In this document: piece after piece, positions 31,720-43,995 of the stretch
How the letters are laid out: the number at the start of each line of letters is the position of its first letter
Position numbering within the stretch: the first letter of the stretch is position 1
Assembly (NCBI RefSeq): GCF_964275005.1
Contig: NC_092705.1
Span: 11,905,912-11,969,911 of the forward strand
Source: Diadema setosum
Taxonomy: Eukaryota; Echinodermata; Echinoidea; Diadematoida; Diadematidae
Length of the DNA stretch: 64,000 nucleotides
Reading direction: 5' to 3'
Program-made: the position numbers and the translations under genes
Notes under the pieces: generated by a model
Databases searched by the model: none
Seen by the model: only the letters and a program-made list of their open reading frames with translations
Told to the model about the DNA's origin: nothing

Positions 31720-33318
31720 ACATTCGGCAAAGGTACTAACCGTGGCAAAGAATGAAATCTCGCCATGGTTCTATATATGAGCACAGGGGAATATTCAAGA
31801 CTGGCCGCCGCTCTTTGAAAGCTTTGCAATCGGGCTATTGGGAGCTTTTTTCTTTTCTTTTTTTTTTCGCGTAGGATGTGGAGCAATTAAGAAGCGAAAT
31901 GGGCGCCAAGATTGACCTTTAAATAGTGTCTTGATTCCTACTGCGCGATAACATAAGGTTTGCGATGATTTGTCACAATTATTAGGCTCCAAATCGCGAT
32001 CACAAGGGGGAGGGGAGAGAATAAGAAGAAAAATCTGAATTATTTCTGAAATACTGACCGCAACTAGACAGATTCTCCTTCAGTAACCATTGGCGCACAT
32101 GATTATTTTTTGCCTGTACAGAAAGATCTGACGTATAAATGCATGCATATTCACCATTTTTCTTCCACGGCCGGGTGCACAGTTAACAGCCTTCAAACGC
32201 AAAAACGCACTCATCTCCACTGACGCAAACGCAAATATGTGAAAACATGGACTTGTCACAGTTCTTTCCGACAGGAGGTGCGCGAAGCGATTACTATTAT
32301 TGCTGGCTGGAATTGATGGACTCAAATTTGACAGTTTCAAGGATATTGTTGACAAAAAATGTCTACTCTTTCCTCAGAGATCAGAATATCAAACATCGAA
32401 TCGAAGTTCCTCTCCGAATAAACATTTTGCCTGATTACATCAAGCGTGTCATTGTAAGTAGTCTAGTTACACGAGTAAACGCTTAAACATCTTCCGCTAT
32501 AAGAGCCATTGCAAACGATGGAAAACTGTAATGACTGTGTAATATTGATGGGAGCTGCCATCACATACATATATAATCAACTATACGCCCTTTCCAACGG
32601 AGCTGATGATATCGCAAAGTGCGTACAACCATGCATACGTCACCGTGAACGAACATTATCATGATTATGCTGGAACATTTAAATGAGTGGAGGATGCGGA
32701 TTGTGTTGTTAACATGTAGTCAAAACCGGTTTAGCTATCAGAGGTGAGAACTAAACGGAATCTTTTTGGCAATTGATCTTTTTCCAAGATAAATATTAGA
32801 CCTACATTAACGAAGTGAGATGACAAATTAGTGTTTAAGTCGGTCAGATACACATGCACACCCGATCCTTCATTGACTTGTTTCACGCATTATTCATTGC
32901 CATAATATCGTGTGCATATTTAACGAATCCTTTTAAGGACAACGTAATGAATCAAGTTATCCGAATAATCGGCTAAAGCATAACATGCCAAAGTAAAAAC
33001 AGGATCCGAGGAACTGAAAGAGAGAGAGAGAGGGGGGGGGGAAGAGAAATCAACACTTGATTAAATTTGAAACTCGATCATGCCTTACTGCTTACATGGG
33101 AAGCACTGAAACATAAAATTGAAACATGCATGATCAAACGTTTGCAAACCAATGCAAACGTTAAAATTTTAGATTCTGCGTTCCCTCTCTCTCACTCTCT
33201 TTCTTTCTTTCTTTCTTTGCTTGCAATGAATTCACCAGACTAAACAAACTTACAATATGAATTGGGCACGTACGCCACTTAAAGGTCCTTTACTATGCAA
33301 TCAAAGTGCAATGCGACT
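31720..33318. other. Intergenic stretch, nothing recognised
   Basis: Mixed-composition DNA with a short GA/G run (33018-33042) and a (TTTC)n run (33200-33218). No gene or repeat family could be supported. Confidence 0.5.
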
Positions 33319-34827
33319 GGATGCACGTCACGAGCCAGACATTGATTATCCACTAGTGAAACAGCCCACGAGCTACTAGACACTAAATGAGGAAGCCCCT
33401 CAACCGCTACACCAACTAAAATAGGCCCACAAGCTATACGGTCCATCAGCTCGACACTAGCCAAATAAGGACCACGAACTCGAGATTACATCACGAGCCT
33501 TGATGTACGTTTTGTCGAGGAAATTCGAACCAATGCAATTGATGAGGTTTTATTCTTATCGGATGTAGAAAAGATATTTCACTTTTCTTTTTCTACAAAG
33601 TAAGTAAATGATAACACGTTGCTCGCATCAAATTGCTGTGGTGTCGTAGTAACTTTTTAACACCAGCGATCTTCACGAGACAAGGTTTCTTCTTGTGCAC
33701 TTATTGAAAACAACCTGAATTTAGAAATCCTTCTTTGTTGTACTAACCATAACATGGGAAACTAACTTTCTTATGTCTTGTCCAGATTCAGTTAAGTTTA
33801 TATCATTTTGTTTGTACCGCTATATCTTATCTCTACAGGTAAATTTAAACAGGGAGTTTAAAAAAAATCGTTGTTTCCGGGATCAATGACAAAACCATGT
33901 ATCGTTTGTTTGTTCGTTTGTTTGTTTGTTTGTTTGTTTGTTTGTTTGTTTGTTTGTTTGTTTGTTTGTTCGTTTGTTTGGTTGTTTGTTCGTTTGTTCA
34001 TTTTTCATCTGAGAAGCTATGCTAAGCTGGTCTTCCATGGGGTCCAGTTGGATGTGAGGCGGGACCACTTCACCGGGTTAAACACCCTGCTCTTTGCGAT
34101 GAATGAATGAAGCGGGATCTTTTACGTGCATGAGTTGTGACTCTCTCACACACGGGACCTCCATTTTATGTCCTATCTGAGGGACAGAGGTTTTGCCTCT
34201 TGCTAGAGGGGACGGTATGCTTACACACAACATTGCTCGGTCCAGACTCGGGTTCGAACCCGGGTCGCTTGGATCGGAGCCAGACGCGCTACCGACTGAG
34301 CCAACTCACCGTCGTTATAGACAAGGTTATTCGTTTTGAAAGAAAAATAAGTATTACCGTAATGATTGGAGAGGAATTAGCAGGTGAATCCGCACTTCAT
34401 TTCTGTTTTTGTTGTAATACTTCATTCCTTAATCCTATCCTATATCATAAAAGTGATTCCATGCAAGTTTCTCAGTTCAGTGGTAACCTGCACTGGGATC
34501 ATCCCACGAGTCCGACACCAATCGTGACATACGGCCCATGAGCACGGAATTGGAAAAAAAAAGGTCATTTAGTCATACAGCCCACGAGTCATATAGCCTA
34601 TGAGCTCGACACTATGCAAATAAGGCCCATGAGTCTGACACTAGGGGGAAAAAAAGCCCCCGAAACCGACACTGCACACATTAAGTTCCGTGATTATATA
34701 ATGAGTGTCGGATTCGTGGGCCTTTTTATTTATTGTTTGCCTACTGTGGGACTCATGGGCCTCATTTATCTAGTTTCAAGCTCGTGGGCTCTGTGACTCG
34801 TGGATGTCGGACTCGTGATGTGCATCC
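33319..34827. mobile_element. Foldback element made of CCCACGAGTCCGACAC motifs, with a nested SINE
   Basis: The left end (33319-33342, GGATGCACGTCACGAGCCAG...) pairs with the right end (34804-34827) with three mismatches in 24 bp. Between them, at least ten degenerate copies of GCCCACGAGTCYGACACTA run forward (33325-33500 and 34505-34675), and at least four run reversed (34696-34822). SINE family A lies inside at 33900-34310. The element is about 1.1 kb without the SINE. It is non-coding and the superfamily is unknown. Confidence 0.75.
33900..34310 (-). mobile_element. tRNA-derived SINE family A, copy 2 (full length)
   Basis: Read on the minus strand from 34310: a tRNA-like head with A box TGGCTCAGTCGG (34303-34292) and B box GGTTCGAACCC (34260-34250) 31 bp apart, a body of about 200 bp with CGGGATCTTTTACGTGC reversed on this strand, and a (CAAA)n tail at 33905-34000. 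A and B boxes form the internal RNA polymerase III promoter. It is inserted in the foldback element 33319-34827. Confidence 0.92.
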
Positions 34828-35795
34828 CCTGCAGTGTGCATCGGCTGATGATAAAGAAGCTAAAAAAGAACTTTGACAGAAAAGTTCGAATCTATTTCAC
34901 TGCATACATAGAATTACAAAAGGTAAATATTACACACTCACGCTGAAGAATTATTGTATTGAATTACGCCAAATAATATCTTAATGCACTGCCACAAAAA
35001 CATAAAAAGGTAAGATCTCTGGCAATAGCGACTCCAAACACTTTTTATTCACTTTGCAAGTGCAGAAATGTGTTTTCAAAAGTGGCAGTGTTTGTTGATG
35101 ATATTGAGCTGAAATGGAACAATCTCATTATTTGTTTTCAAAAGTGAAATATACTCACATGTGTCACGATTCGTGAATTATGCATGGACGAGAAAACACG
35201 CTGCTCAGGAGGCTAAATTTGCAAATTTTATTCCTCTCAATACAAACTTGAAAGAGAAACTTATATAATCTAATGCTTCTTATTTTTCCTGAAAGTGCAT
35301 GTACTCTCCTTGGTGTGTGAAATGAACTTTAAATCCACAAGCTATCACAAGCATGCACGGGGCAGCAATCTTTATCTCGACATTTTCAATGAATCAATTT
35401 CATCAACGTCAACCCCAATTTTGAGAATTTAAATTGGGTCCGAATGAAATTGAAGAGCTGATCATGTAGATGGCGGTGCATCCAAAATTAGATACAAACT
35501 GTTTGAGACTTCCATAAGAATGGTTTAGATATTTTCAAGGAGCTCGCCACTTGGTCATTTCTTATCCGTTCATATCTAGATGCCTGGTTTTAATAAGGAC
35601 ATCTTGTGGCACGGCGCGTTTGATCTAATAAATTATAGATGTTATATCATTGGTACCGTCTTTGTAAGCTTTTTGCGAGTTCATGATTTCTGTTACGTAG
35701 TGAGGAGAGTAAAAAACAAACAAACAAACAGTAAGGAAGGGAAAAATAGAAAAGAAAAGTACAAAGACCAAAAAGTTATAACATCTGAACTCAAA

Positions 35796-35796
<1 letters not shown>
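34828..35796. other. Intergenic stretch, nothing recognised
   Basis: AT-rich DNA with no feature above background. Confidence 0.5.

Positions 35797-35872
<76 letters not shown>
35797..35872. repeat. (TA)n microsatellite
   Basis: About 76 bp of uninterrupted TA. Confidence 0.96.
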
Positions 35873-35875
<3 letters not shown>

Positions 35876-36179
35876 GACAGTAAATTCAATGTAACTAACC
35901 TTATTACACATACAATTGTGATTCTATTACTCAATGCGGATTACAACTCACTTTTTGAGCCAAAGTCGAACATTCTGTTTTTCATAGATTTTTTTCATCC
36001 TTTCTTGGTGTACATTACATGTATGCATATGTTACATGATGGAGTCGTTTGAATCTATGAAAGGCATCCAGTCAATGCAAAGAGCGAAAGCGACCCAGAT
36101 ATTAATTTGCTCCGTGTACGGTAAGTCCTGGAGGAATGTCAGATTGCCCTTATATAGGCCTATATCATCCGAACAGACA

Positions 36180-37420
36180 GGTCTCCATCCTCCTCCTCCT
36201 CCTCCTCCTCCTCCTCCTCCTTTTCCTCCTCCCCCTTCTCTTTCTCTTCCTTCTCTTCCTCTTCTTCTTCCCCCTCACTCCCTCTCCTTCTCATCCTCCT
36301 CCTGCTTCTACTTCTTTTCCTCCTCTTCCTCTTTCCCTTCCTTCTTTTCTTTCTCATCCTCCTCCTCCTTCTACTTCTCTTCCTCATCTTCAACTTCCTC
36401 CTCTCCTTCCTCCGTTTTCATCCCTTCATCCTCCTTTTCATTCTGCTCCTCCTTCTCCTTCTCCTCATCCTCTTTCTTCTTCTCCTTTTACTTGTACTTC
36501 TCATCTTCTTTCTCTTTCTTCTCATCCTCCTGCCCCTCTTTTTTTCTCCTTCTCTTCCTCCCCTCTTCCTTCGTCCTTCTTCACCGCCTTCTCCTCCTTC
36601 TCCTTCTTCTTCTCTTTCTCCTCCTCCTCTTGTTCCTTCTTTTTCTCCTCCTCTTTCTCTTCCTCCTCTTCCTCCTTCCCCTTCCTTCATTTCCTTCTCA
36701 TCCTCCTTCTCCTTCTACTTCTCGTCATCTTCTTTCTCCTTTTTCTCCCATCCTCCTTCTCCTCCTCTTTCTCCTCTTCCTCCTGCTCTTCGTCTTTCTC
36801 CGTCATCTCCTCCTCCTCCTCCACCACCTCCTTCTCCTCCTCCTTCTTCTTCTCCTTTTAATTGTACTTCTCATCTTCTTTCTCTTTCTTCTCATCTTCC
36901 TTCCCCTCTTTTTTTCTCCTTCTCTTCCTCCCCTCTTCCTCCGTCCTCCTTCACCGCCTTCTCTCTCCTTCTCTTTCTCCTCCTCCTCTTATCCCTTCTT
37001 TTTCTCCTCCTACTTCTCTTCCTCCTCTTTCTCTATTTCCTTCTTCTCCTTCTTTATCTCCTCCTCCTCCTCGTTCTTCACCTTCTCCTCCTCCTCTTCC
37101 TCATTCTCCTCCTCTCTTTCCTTTCCGTCATCTTCTTTCTCCTTTTTCACCTCCTCCTCTTTCTCCTCTTCTTTCTCCTCTTCCACTTTCTCTTCGTCCT
37201 CCATCATCTTCTCCTCCTTCTCCTTCTCCACTTTCTCTTTCTCTTCCCCTTTCTCCTCCTCTTTTTCTTCTTCCTCCTCTTCCTCCTCCTTCTCCTCTTC
37301 ATTCTCCTTCTCTTCTTTCTCTTCCTTCTTCCCCTCCTCCAGTTATGCTCATTCCCTTCATTTTCCTTCCCTTCTCTTCCCCTTCTCCTTATACTTTTCA
37401 TCCACCTCAACCCTTCTGGC
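36180..37420 (+). repeat. 1.25-kb pyrimidine tract (C/T only, nearly)
   Basis: The + strand is almost purely C and T in (TCC)n, (CTT)n and mixed blocks. A segment near 36457-36598 recurs at 36827-36962 with an offset of 370 bp (shared TTGTACTTCTCATCTTCTTT), so part of it has been duplicated. Long Ser/Leu/Phe frames on the + strand and Glu/Lys frames on the minus strand follow from composition and are not genes. Confidence 0.93.
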
Positions 37421-39335
37421 AGAGACAGTAATATGTTTTTGTATAGGATTTGTTGTTATATCTCAGCAATTTTATTCTTTCTTTTCTGGCGATTAGACGA
37501 CGACTAAACCTCAACAGCTTTTAGCATACAGCACATCTTGAAAAACCTAATGCAACAAAAAACGTTGAACATATTCTGCATTCTGGGAATAGTCTGGGAC
37601 TCCTGTATTACTCTAGCTTGCACAGAATGCACTTCTATTATTCATTTGTTATCTTTCCTTCTTCATTCTTCTTTGTCTCAAGTGCCCATTGTTCTTTACA
37701 TACTTAACTACTTGTCCTTTTGCTATAAACCCCTCTTCAATGAGGGCGTGACAGTACACATGATGCCGATTGTGACGTTTTATTCATTTTTGCTTGCTTG
37801 ACTTACTTAGAACTTTTAAGATGAGTTCACGACGAGAAAATCAATTAACGGCCACAGGCATATCCCATTTGTCAGACTCTGATATCTTTAATATCATCTG
37901 AAATAAAACTAAAAAGAAAATGACAATTCTTCGTTTCCGTTTCAGCGAACTTGCGTCACTTTTCAGCGAATTTGCGTCACAAACGCTTGAGTCTGCCCAC
38001 GTCTATTCTTCGTCTCTTGTTTTCAAAATACCAAAATCATGAGATTTTTCAAACAGCTTGTTTTCTCGATCTTGGAAAGTGGTTTCTGCAAGTAGTGCAA
38101 GGTTGAAGCTAATCGTAAGCGATCTTCTTTCTTCTACTACTTCTCTTCCTCCTCCTCTTCCTCCTCTGAGCTCCTTCGCCACCCCCTCCTCATTTTTCTT
38201 CATTTCAATGTGTGGCATCGGTATTTTTGTTATAGATGTATTTGTATGTTGAAATAACGAGACTGGAAAACAATGTGAGAGGAACGATGCGGTCACGCCC
38301 TGCCCATTGGTGAGGAAACGATGAGTGGTTTCACACTTTAAGAAGAATTCGTTTGCAACCATGTCTCTTGCATTTAGAGTTTTCATCAAAAGAGAGCTCA
38401 GGCTCTGAAATGAGTCTTTTCGAATCGAATCGACTCGATGATTGTTTTAAGACATGTTTTATGCATCCGGTAAATTAAATCTCTACAGTCTCCCAATCAT
38501 ATTTGATACGCCCCAGCTGCAAATGCGGTTCGATGGCGTTTGCTCTTACGATAATATTGCTTCATGAAATATCTTCACGCTAGGTTAAACATAAATTCTA
38601 CCCACAAACATCACCCTAACCCTAACCCTAATCCTAATCGATCCTAATCCTAATCCTCACATCAAACTGAATCTAAATCTAAATCTGTCACAACCCTATG
38701 TGTTATAGCCCTAACCCCAAGTCCTTGGAGAAGATAAGACTGGAGAAATTGTCGCAGGAACAAAATGTCGTGTTACCGCAAATGTGAATGTATGTATTGT
38801 TAGACGCATGCAGCTTGACAGAAGTGAATACAATATGAAATCTCAGCTCCACATACTAAAATAGCGTTTTAGAGGTAAACCGTCAAGATCGTATGGGAAA
38901 CACCTTTAGACAGCGATTCGGCCGAACAAGATTACAAAAAATTTACCCCAGCTCTAAACATGAAACGTCTGTCTAATTCCGTTAACTGACTTCTCAGCCA
39001 GTGTGAAAAGGGTCAATGAATTATGCAACTTTGCTTGTTATTCCAGAGAGACATTGAGGGGGGAAATGATTGACAAATCATGGGTCACGGGTATAATCAG
39101 TTTATATACAGAAAGGAAAGAAACAGCAAGTCGCAATATTCAGACTGCAGACTGCCGTGAAACTCATAGTGGTTTTTCTGTGCTTTCTCAATCTTTAAAT
39201 TTGCAGTCGCATTGTATGCAGAGGATATTACACGCGGTCTGCGTTTATTCAGTCTGAGCTATTGTTCATGTGTTCCTTCCCGAAGCTCCCCCCCCCCATT
39301 CTCTCCTCCTCAGTCTCTGCTTTTCTTTATCTCCC
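37421..39335. other. Intergenic stretch with short telomere-like run
   Basis: No supported exon. It contains CCCTAACCCTAACCCTAAT at 38612, followed by degenerate CCTAAT and CTAAAT units to about 38690. Confidence 0.5.
38608..38692 (+). repeat. Interstitial telomere-like repeat (CCCTAA)n, degenerate
   Basis: Three exact CCCTAA units pass into (CCTAAT)n and (CTAAAT)n. TTAGGG is the animal telomere unit; this short array is internal to non-telomeric DNA. Confidence 0.8.
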
Positions 39336-39388
<53 letters not shown>

Positions 39389-39507
39389 TACACACATACA
39401 CATTTTTTTTATTATAACACACATTCTCTATAGCCTCCCTCTATGTCTCTGTCTGTCTGTCTGTCTGTCTGTCTGTCAGTCAGTCTGTCTATCTGTCTGT
39501 CTGTTTG
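39336..39507. repeat. (TC)n, (CA)n and (TGTC)n microsatellites
   Basis: TC run 39343-39372, CA run 39373-39402, and TGTC units 39450-39507. Confidence 0.93.
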
Positions 39508-39948
39508 CCTGTCATCTCACTCTCTCGCCCTCGTTTTGTTTGATTCTGCATAGAGAGGGGGTTCAAAGCGTGCATGCAAGTCGTTGCAAACAGTGACTTA
39601 ATTGGAGGATGCTTTGAAATCTTTTCAAACCATTCTGATTAGAACATATGATATTATCTAACTGTTTCCTGGTATCATCATGTTTCGTGGGGGGGGGGTT
39701 AAGCAAAATCGGCAAAATCATCTCTTTTTTCCCAGCATAATCATCGAAATCATCAAAATTCATTTCTTATCGGGATTCATATTTCTCAGCTTGGTTGATC
39801 TCATCTGTCAGTCATGATTTAGGGATTTTTGTTTAAAGGATAATAAAGGTTATATCGGGTTCGAACTCTTCAGTGCAATTCAGTTCACTCCTTTTTTATT
39901 CTCATCTCCAAACAACATGTATGAATATTATAACCGTTTAAATGATAG
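39508..39948. other. Intergenic stretch, nothing recognised
   Basis: Contains a G9 run near 39690. No exon seen. Confidence 0.5.
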
Positions 39949-39983
<35 letters not shown>

Positions 39984-39998
39984 CTGATGATGATGATG
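39949..39998. repeat. (GAT)n microsatellite
   Basis: About 16 GAT units. Asp, His and Ser runs in overlapping frames are artefacts. Confidence 0.95.
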
Positions 39999-40634
39999 AG
40001 TATATTTCATTTGACATGATACCACACAAAAAAACGCACCTTGTTTCATTAAAGACTGGAAATAGAAATTGCAGGCTGCCAAAAAGGGGACTTGTATACT
40101 GAAGTCTCCTCACTTACGGTCCATTACCATGATTACTAAAATACATTCATAGAAAGCTTACAGCATAAGTTAATGTAAAACAATTAACCCTTGCAAAAAT
40201 ACACTTGTCTTTATATCAGTGGTAAACATAACGAGTACACACACGCACAAGTAATAATTCAGACGTATGCGCACACTCACACTAGCACAAAACAAAACAA
40301 AAATAACAAAAGAAAGTCACAAGTAAGTGGTCACCCAGTAAAGAACAGTGAAGAATGAGGGAAAAGAAGAGAGAATTGAGAGAGAGGGAGAGGAAAAGAG
40401 GGGGAGATAGAAAGAGTGAAAGGCGGGTCAGACAATCCAGAGTCAGAAACTAATCATGAGGTATATACATTAATGAAAATTTTTTTCTTAAAAAAGAACA
40501 AAAAACAACAACAACAACCCAAAATGATTTATAATATTGCTACGGGAGAACCTTGTATATCATCTGTAAATAAAGTCATCAATTACGATGTCAATTGTTT
40601 GTGTTCCACATTTGCTTCACACGTATTATTGATT
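39999..40634. other. Intergenic stretch, nothing recognised
   Basis: Purine-rich patch (GA and GGA) near 40350-40425. No exon seen. Confidence 0.5.
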
Positions 40635-40745
40635 AATTAATTCATTCATTCATTCATTCATTCATTCATTCATTCATTCATACATACATACATACATTCA
40701 TTCATTCTTTCATTCATTTAGTCATTCATTCAGTCATTCGTTCAT
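40635..40745. repeat. (ATTC)n with (ATAC)n
   Basis: About ten ATTC units, four ATAC units, then degenerate ATTC and GTTC units. Confidence 0.93.
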
Positions 40746-42508
40746 CTTATTTCCACACGGGCACTTGCTTTCTAGACGTCAAACAAGTCCGATCAGTGTC
40801 AAACTGTACACAATAAAGGGATGCATGTATACTATTCAAACAAGGCAAGCAATCACTTTTCCCGATTTATTTGGCAGATAAGGTATCAAGAGCCACATCT
40901 TGTGGCTGTAACGACGTACTGGTAGTTCTATAGCACTTCTCGTGATAGCGCCCTCACGTGGCTGTTAAACAATGTACAGCTGCTGCAAAATGTGATCGTC
41001 TCCTACTGTTATTAGGAAGACGATGTTCTGTTTTGAGATAAGTGGAAGCAAGAAAGTATACATCCCTGGTGGAAATGGATGTGTTTGTCAAAGCATTCGA
41101 AGTGGGTCGCAATGAGAAGTAGCGTTATTTTTTTTTTTCAGACCGAAAAAAATTAAAATAAGTTATGCTCTGCCGTGTGAGGTAATACCGACAAGAAGAA
41201 TTTTAGATTTCGTGGAAACGGACAAATGTCGCTGGATCAATATTAACGATTTCCTGTGCTCTGGTGTCATACGGATCGTGTTGGAGGAGTATGCATGACG
41301 CCTGTGTACAGTGTGCATAATGTCGGCTATGTTTCAAATCCCAAAGACAACGCAAAATGATTGGTGATGTTGAAAATATCTCTGTATGTCATTTATTTCC
41401 ATTGAAACCAAGTATTTATTCTACAAATCATTGGATCATATATAGGACATAATGAGCAGCAGAAGAGCAATAAAGTCATAATTATGTAGGACCTACAAAA
41501 AGTGAAGAATAAAGCGATTCCTGTCTGAACTCAATCTTGGCATCCTTGATGAGCCGATGAGCCGATGAGCCGATTAAGCGTTTTGTTGCTGGGGCCTACT
41601 CTGCTTCCCCGGTAAACAAGCCAATTACGGCATTGGAAACAAAATGACCGTACCCCCGAGAGAATGCGAGTAAAATATCCCCCGAAGGATTTTGTATGCA
41701 GTAGAATTATACCCGGACAGTTAATTGATCGACCCGACATGAGCGAAGAGGAAAAATCTGATGTGCGCAATTTACAATATACATAAGATGTGGGAAACTC
41801 TTTGACCATTGATGTGACGTATAGTGCATTTTATTTCTCATGTTATGTGCTACGTTAGACAATATTGTTCAGATCACAACTTCACACAACAGTTTTTGGA
41901 ATGCTGAAAGAAGGGGGGTATTTTGTTTTTGATGCTGATTTAACCCAGAAAATTTTCACCGCTCAACAAACTGTAAAAACATGAATGTGGCAGGTGAAAA
42001 TGAATGCTATTAAAGACCGATGACATTATCATGCACTACAATCTCTTTTATTCTAGTGCTGTAGTCGTTTAGTCCGGTTATAGCCCCGCAAGAGCCTAGG
42101 ACAAGAGATTCTTCTTTGTACTATAGCCTTGATGTTCGAGTGTAGACATTTACAATACAGACCAGGTTCTCTACAAATAACTGAGGTGGGTGTCGTACTA
42201 CAAATGAAATCAAGCTATCTGATTTGGGCGCACCTCAACTGGGAAAAATCGGGTCGTATTTGTGGTATACTATTATATCTTCGCACCTGTCGCCTGTCCG
42301 CCTACGGTATGCCGCGTAATCAACTCCATTAGACGATATGATACCGTCATTTTTTTTTTTTTTTTTTTTTTGCTCTTCACAATCATTTCCATGCTCCTCT
42401 TCCTTCTACTGTTTCCTCCTTCTCCCCCCAATTTCATTTTTCTTTCCTTCTTTCTCCTTTATTCTATTTTTTTAGTTACATCGTTTATTCATCATCTTCT
42501 GGATCTTG
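40746..42508. other. Intergenic stretch, nothing recognised
   Basis: Includes a triplicated 9-mer GATGAGCCG near 41548-41575 and a minus-strand frame of 92 codons (41531-41809) without family similarity. A T22 run is at about 42350-42371. Confidence 0.5.
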
Positions 42509-42797
42509 CAGCACCGTGGCATAGTCGTGCATAAGACTCCCGACTCTCATTGGAAGGACCCGAATTTGATTCCCGCCCAGTGCTTACGTCCTTCGGGAAG
42601 ATGTTTTTACCCACGATGTCCCTCTGGACCCAGGTGTATGAATGGGTACTTGGCAGTATTAGGGTAATGATAATGGCAGGACCCTCTGGTAGAGCAGTGG
42701 CATCACTGAAGTGGCTACCCTGGATAAAGAAGACATTACTATAATCAATATCATATTCTGGATAAAAAAGACCTTAATATTATAATCAATATCATCC
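42509..42797 (+). mobile_element. tRNA-derived SINE family B, copy 2
   Basis: The tRNA-like head has an A-box-like TGGCATAGTCGT (42517-42528) and a B-box-like AATTTGATTCC (42563-42573). The body has CAGTGCTTACGTCCTTCGGG, TGTTTTTACCCACGATGTCC and GTGGCTACCCTGGATAAAGA, then an (AATATC)-like tail. Compared with copy 1 it has about 50 extra bp before GGCTACCC. Confidence 0.85.
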
Positions 42798-43060
42798 GTT
42801 TGACACTATTTTCTCTTCCTCTCTCTTCATTGTCTCTTCTTCATCTTTTCCTCACCTTCGTATTTTACTTTTTCTTTTTGTTCTTCTTATTCGTCTTGCT
42901 CTTCTTCTTCTTCTTCTTCTTCTTCCTCCTTCTCCTTCTCTTCTTCTTCTTCTTTTCTTCTCCTCCTCCTCCTCCGTCTTTGTCTCCTCCGACAGTTTCT
43001 TCTTTTTCATTTTCATTGTTCATCTCTCTTTCCCCTTTTTTTCTTTCCTTGGAGAAAAAG
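42798..43060 (+). repeat. Second C/T-rich tract
   Basis: Pyrimidine-rich with (CTT)n and (TCC)n blocks around 42895-42985, following directly after the SINE tail. Frames across it are artefacts. Confidence 0.85.
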
Positions 43061-43845
43061 GAGAGAGAAATGATTTTACAGTATTGTTTCACTATCATCA
43101 ATCAGTAAACCATTTATTTTCTTTTTTTAAAAAAAGGTCTACGTCACTCATAGGATAAAATGCGTATTCCAAGTTATTGAAGAGGTTAACAAAAGAAGAC
43201 AAAGGCGACCAAAATAGAGTGAGTCAATTAGAATTTCTGGTTAATGAGATTGTTATTGCTCCTCACTAGAAAGAGTAGAAACGTGACTAGAAAAACACGT
43301 GTCCGCGCGTGAGAACCTTCAACCGTCTTTACTTGGAATTTTTAACTTCCTGCAGGCATAAGATGAAGACAGTCTAAAAAGGCATTTAGCAGGATTTGCA
43401 TTATTCGGATTGCATGCTCCGATTTTAACGAGCAAGTTCAGAGACAAGTTCACCTTTATGTACATGTGGATTTAGTGAATGCAATCATATTAGTAGAACA
43501 CATCACTGAAAGTTTGAGGTAAAACAGACAATCTGTTTGAAAATTATGATTTTTTTTAGAGTTTCTGCGCAGCCACTGCTGGATGAGAAGACTACCACAG
43601 CTTATGATGTCACATGCGTAGAACGATCCATAACGAAAATATAGAGAAAATTTCATAAAAGTTCATTTTGGGAAAAAGTACGCATTCCCTCGACTTGTCA
43701 CTGACATATGTTAAGGGTAATATTTGCCCCTGCCTTCTGAAAGAGGCAAGTCAAGTACTCTTTTATTATGAAAGAAAAGTTGTACTGTCTTTATATCGTT
43801 CTACACGCGTGACATTACAAGCTGTAGTAGTCTTCGCATCCAGCG
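43061..43845. other. Intergenic stretch, nothing recognised
   Basis: No exon, RNA gene or repeat family could be supported. Confidence 0.5.
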
Positions 43846-43995
43846 ATGGTGGCACTGAAACTTGAAAAATTCCTAACTTTTGAACGGATTGTCCGATTTT
43901 TCTCAAACCCGTCTTTCACTGATGTGTTCCATCAATATTGCTGCATTTTCTTAATTCACGTGAACATGAATGTGAACTTTTCTTTCAAGACAAAG
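43846..43995. repeat. Interspersed repeat, copy 1 of pair with 55930
   Basis: TTTTGAACGGATTGTCCGAT and TTTCACTGATGTGT match 55978-56025 in the same order and spacing, with further words (ACATT.AATTCAC, GTGAAC) after. The 105-codon frame at 43846-44163 covers the repeat and is not called as a gene. Confidence 0.65.

Noticed and set aside
34250-34310. Possible tRNA gene on the minus strand
   Set aside because: A and B boxes are present, but the anticodon arm and acceptor stem do not fold as a tRNA and the segment continues into a SINE body and tail.
36160-37410. Glu/Lys/Arg-rich minus-strand frames
   Set aside because: They are the complement of the same pyrimidine tract.
36036-37496. 486-codon open frame rich in Ser, Leu and Phe
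   Set aside because: It lies on the C/T-only tract. Such composition lacks stop codons in several frames, and no domain, signal or splice context supports a gene.
39336-40745. Regularly spaced repeats that might suggest a CRISPR-like array
   Set aside because: They are plain microsatellites without unique spacers, in a eukaryotic context.
41531-41809. 92-codon minus-strand frame
   Set aside because: No family similarity recognised; could be chance in a slightly GC-richer stretch.
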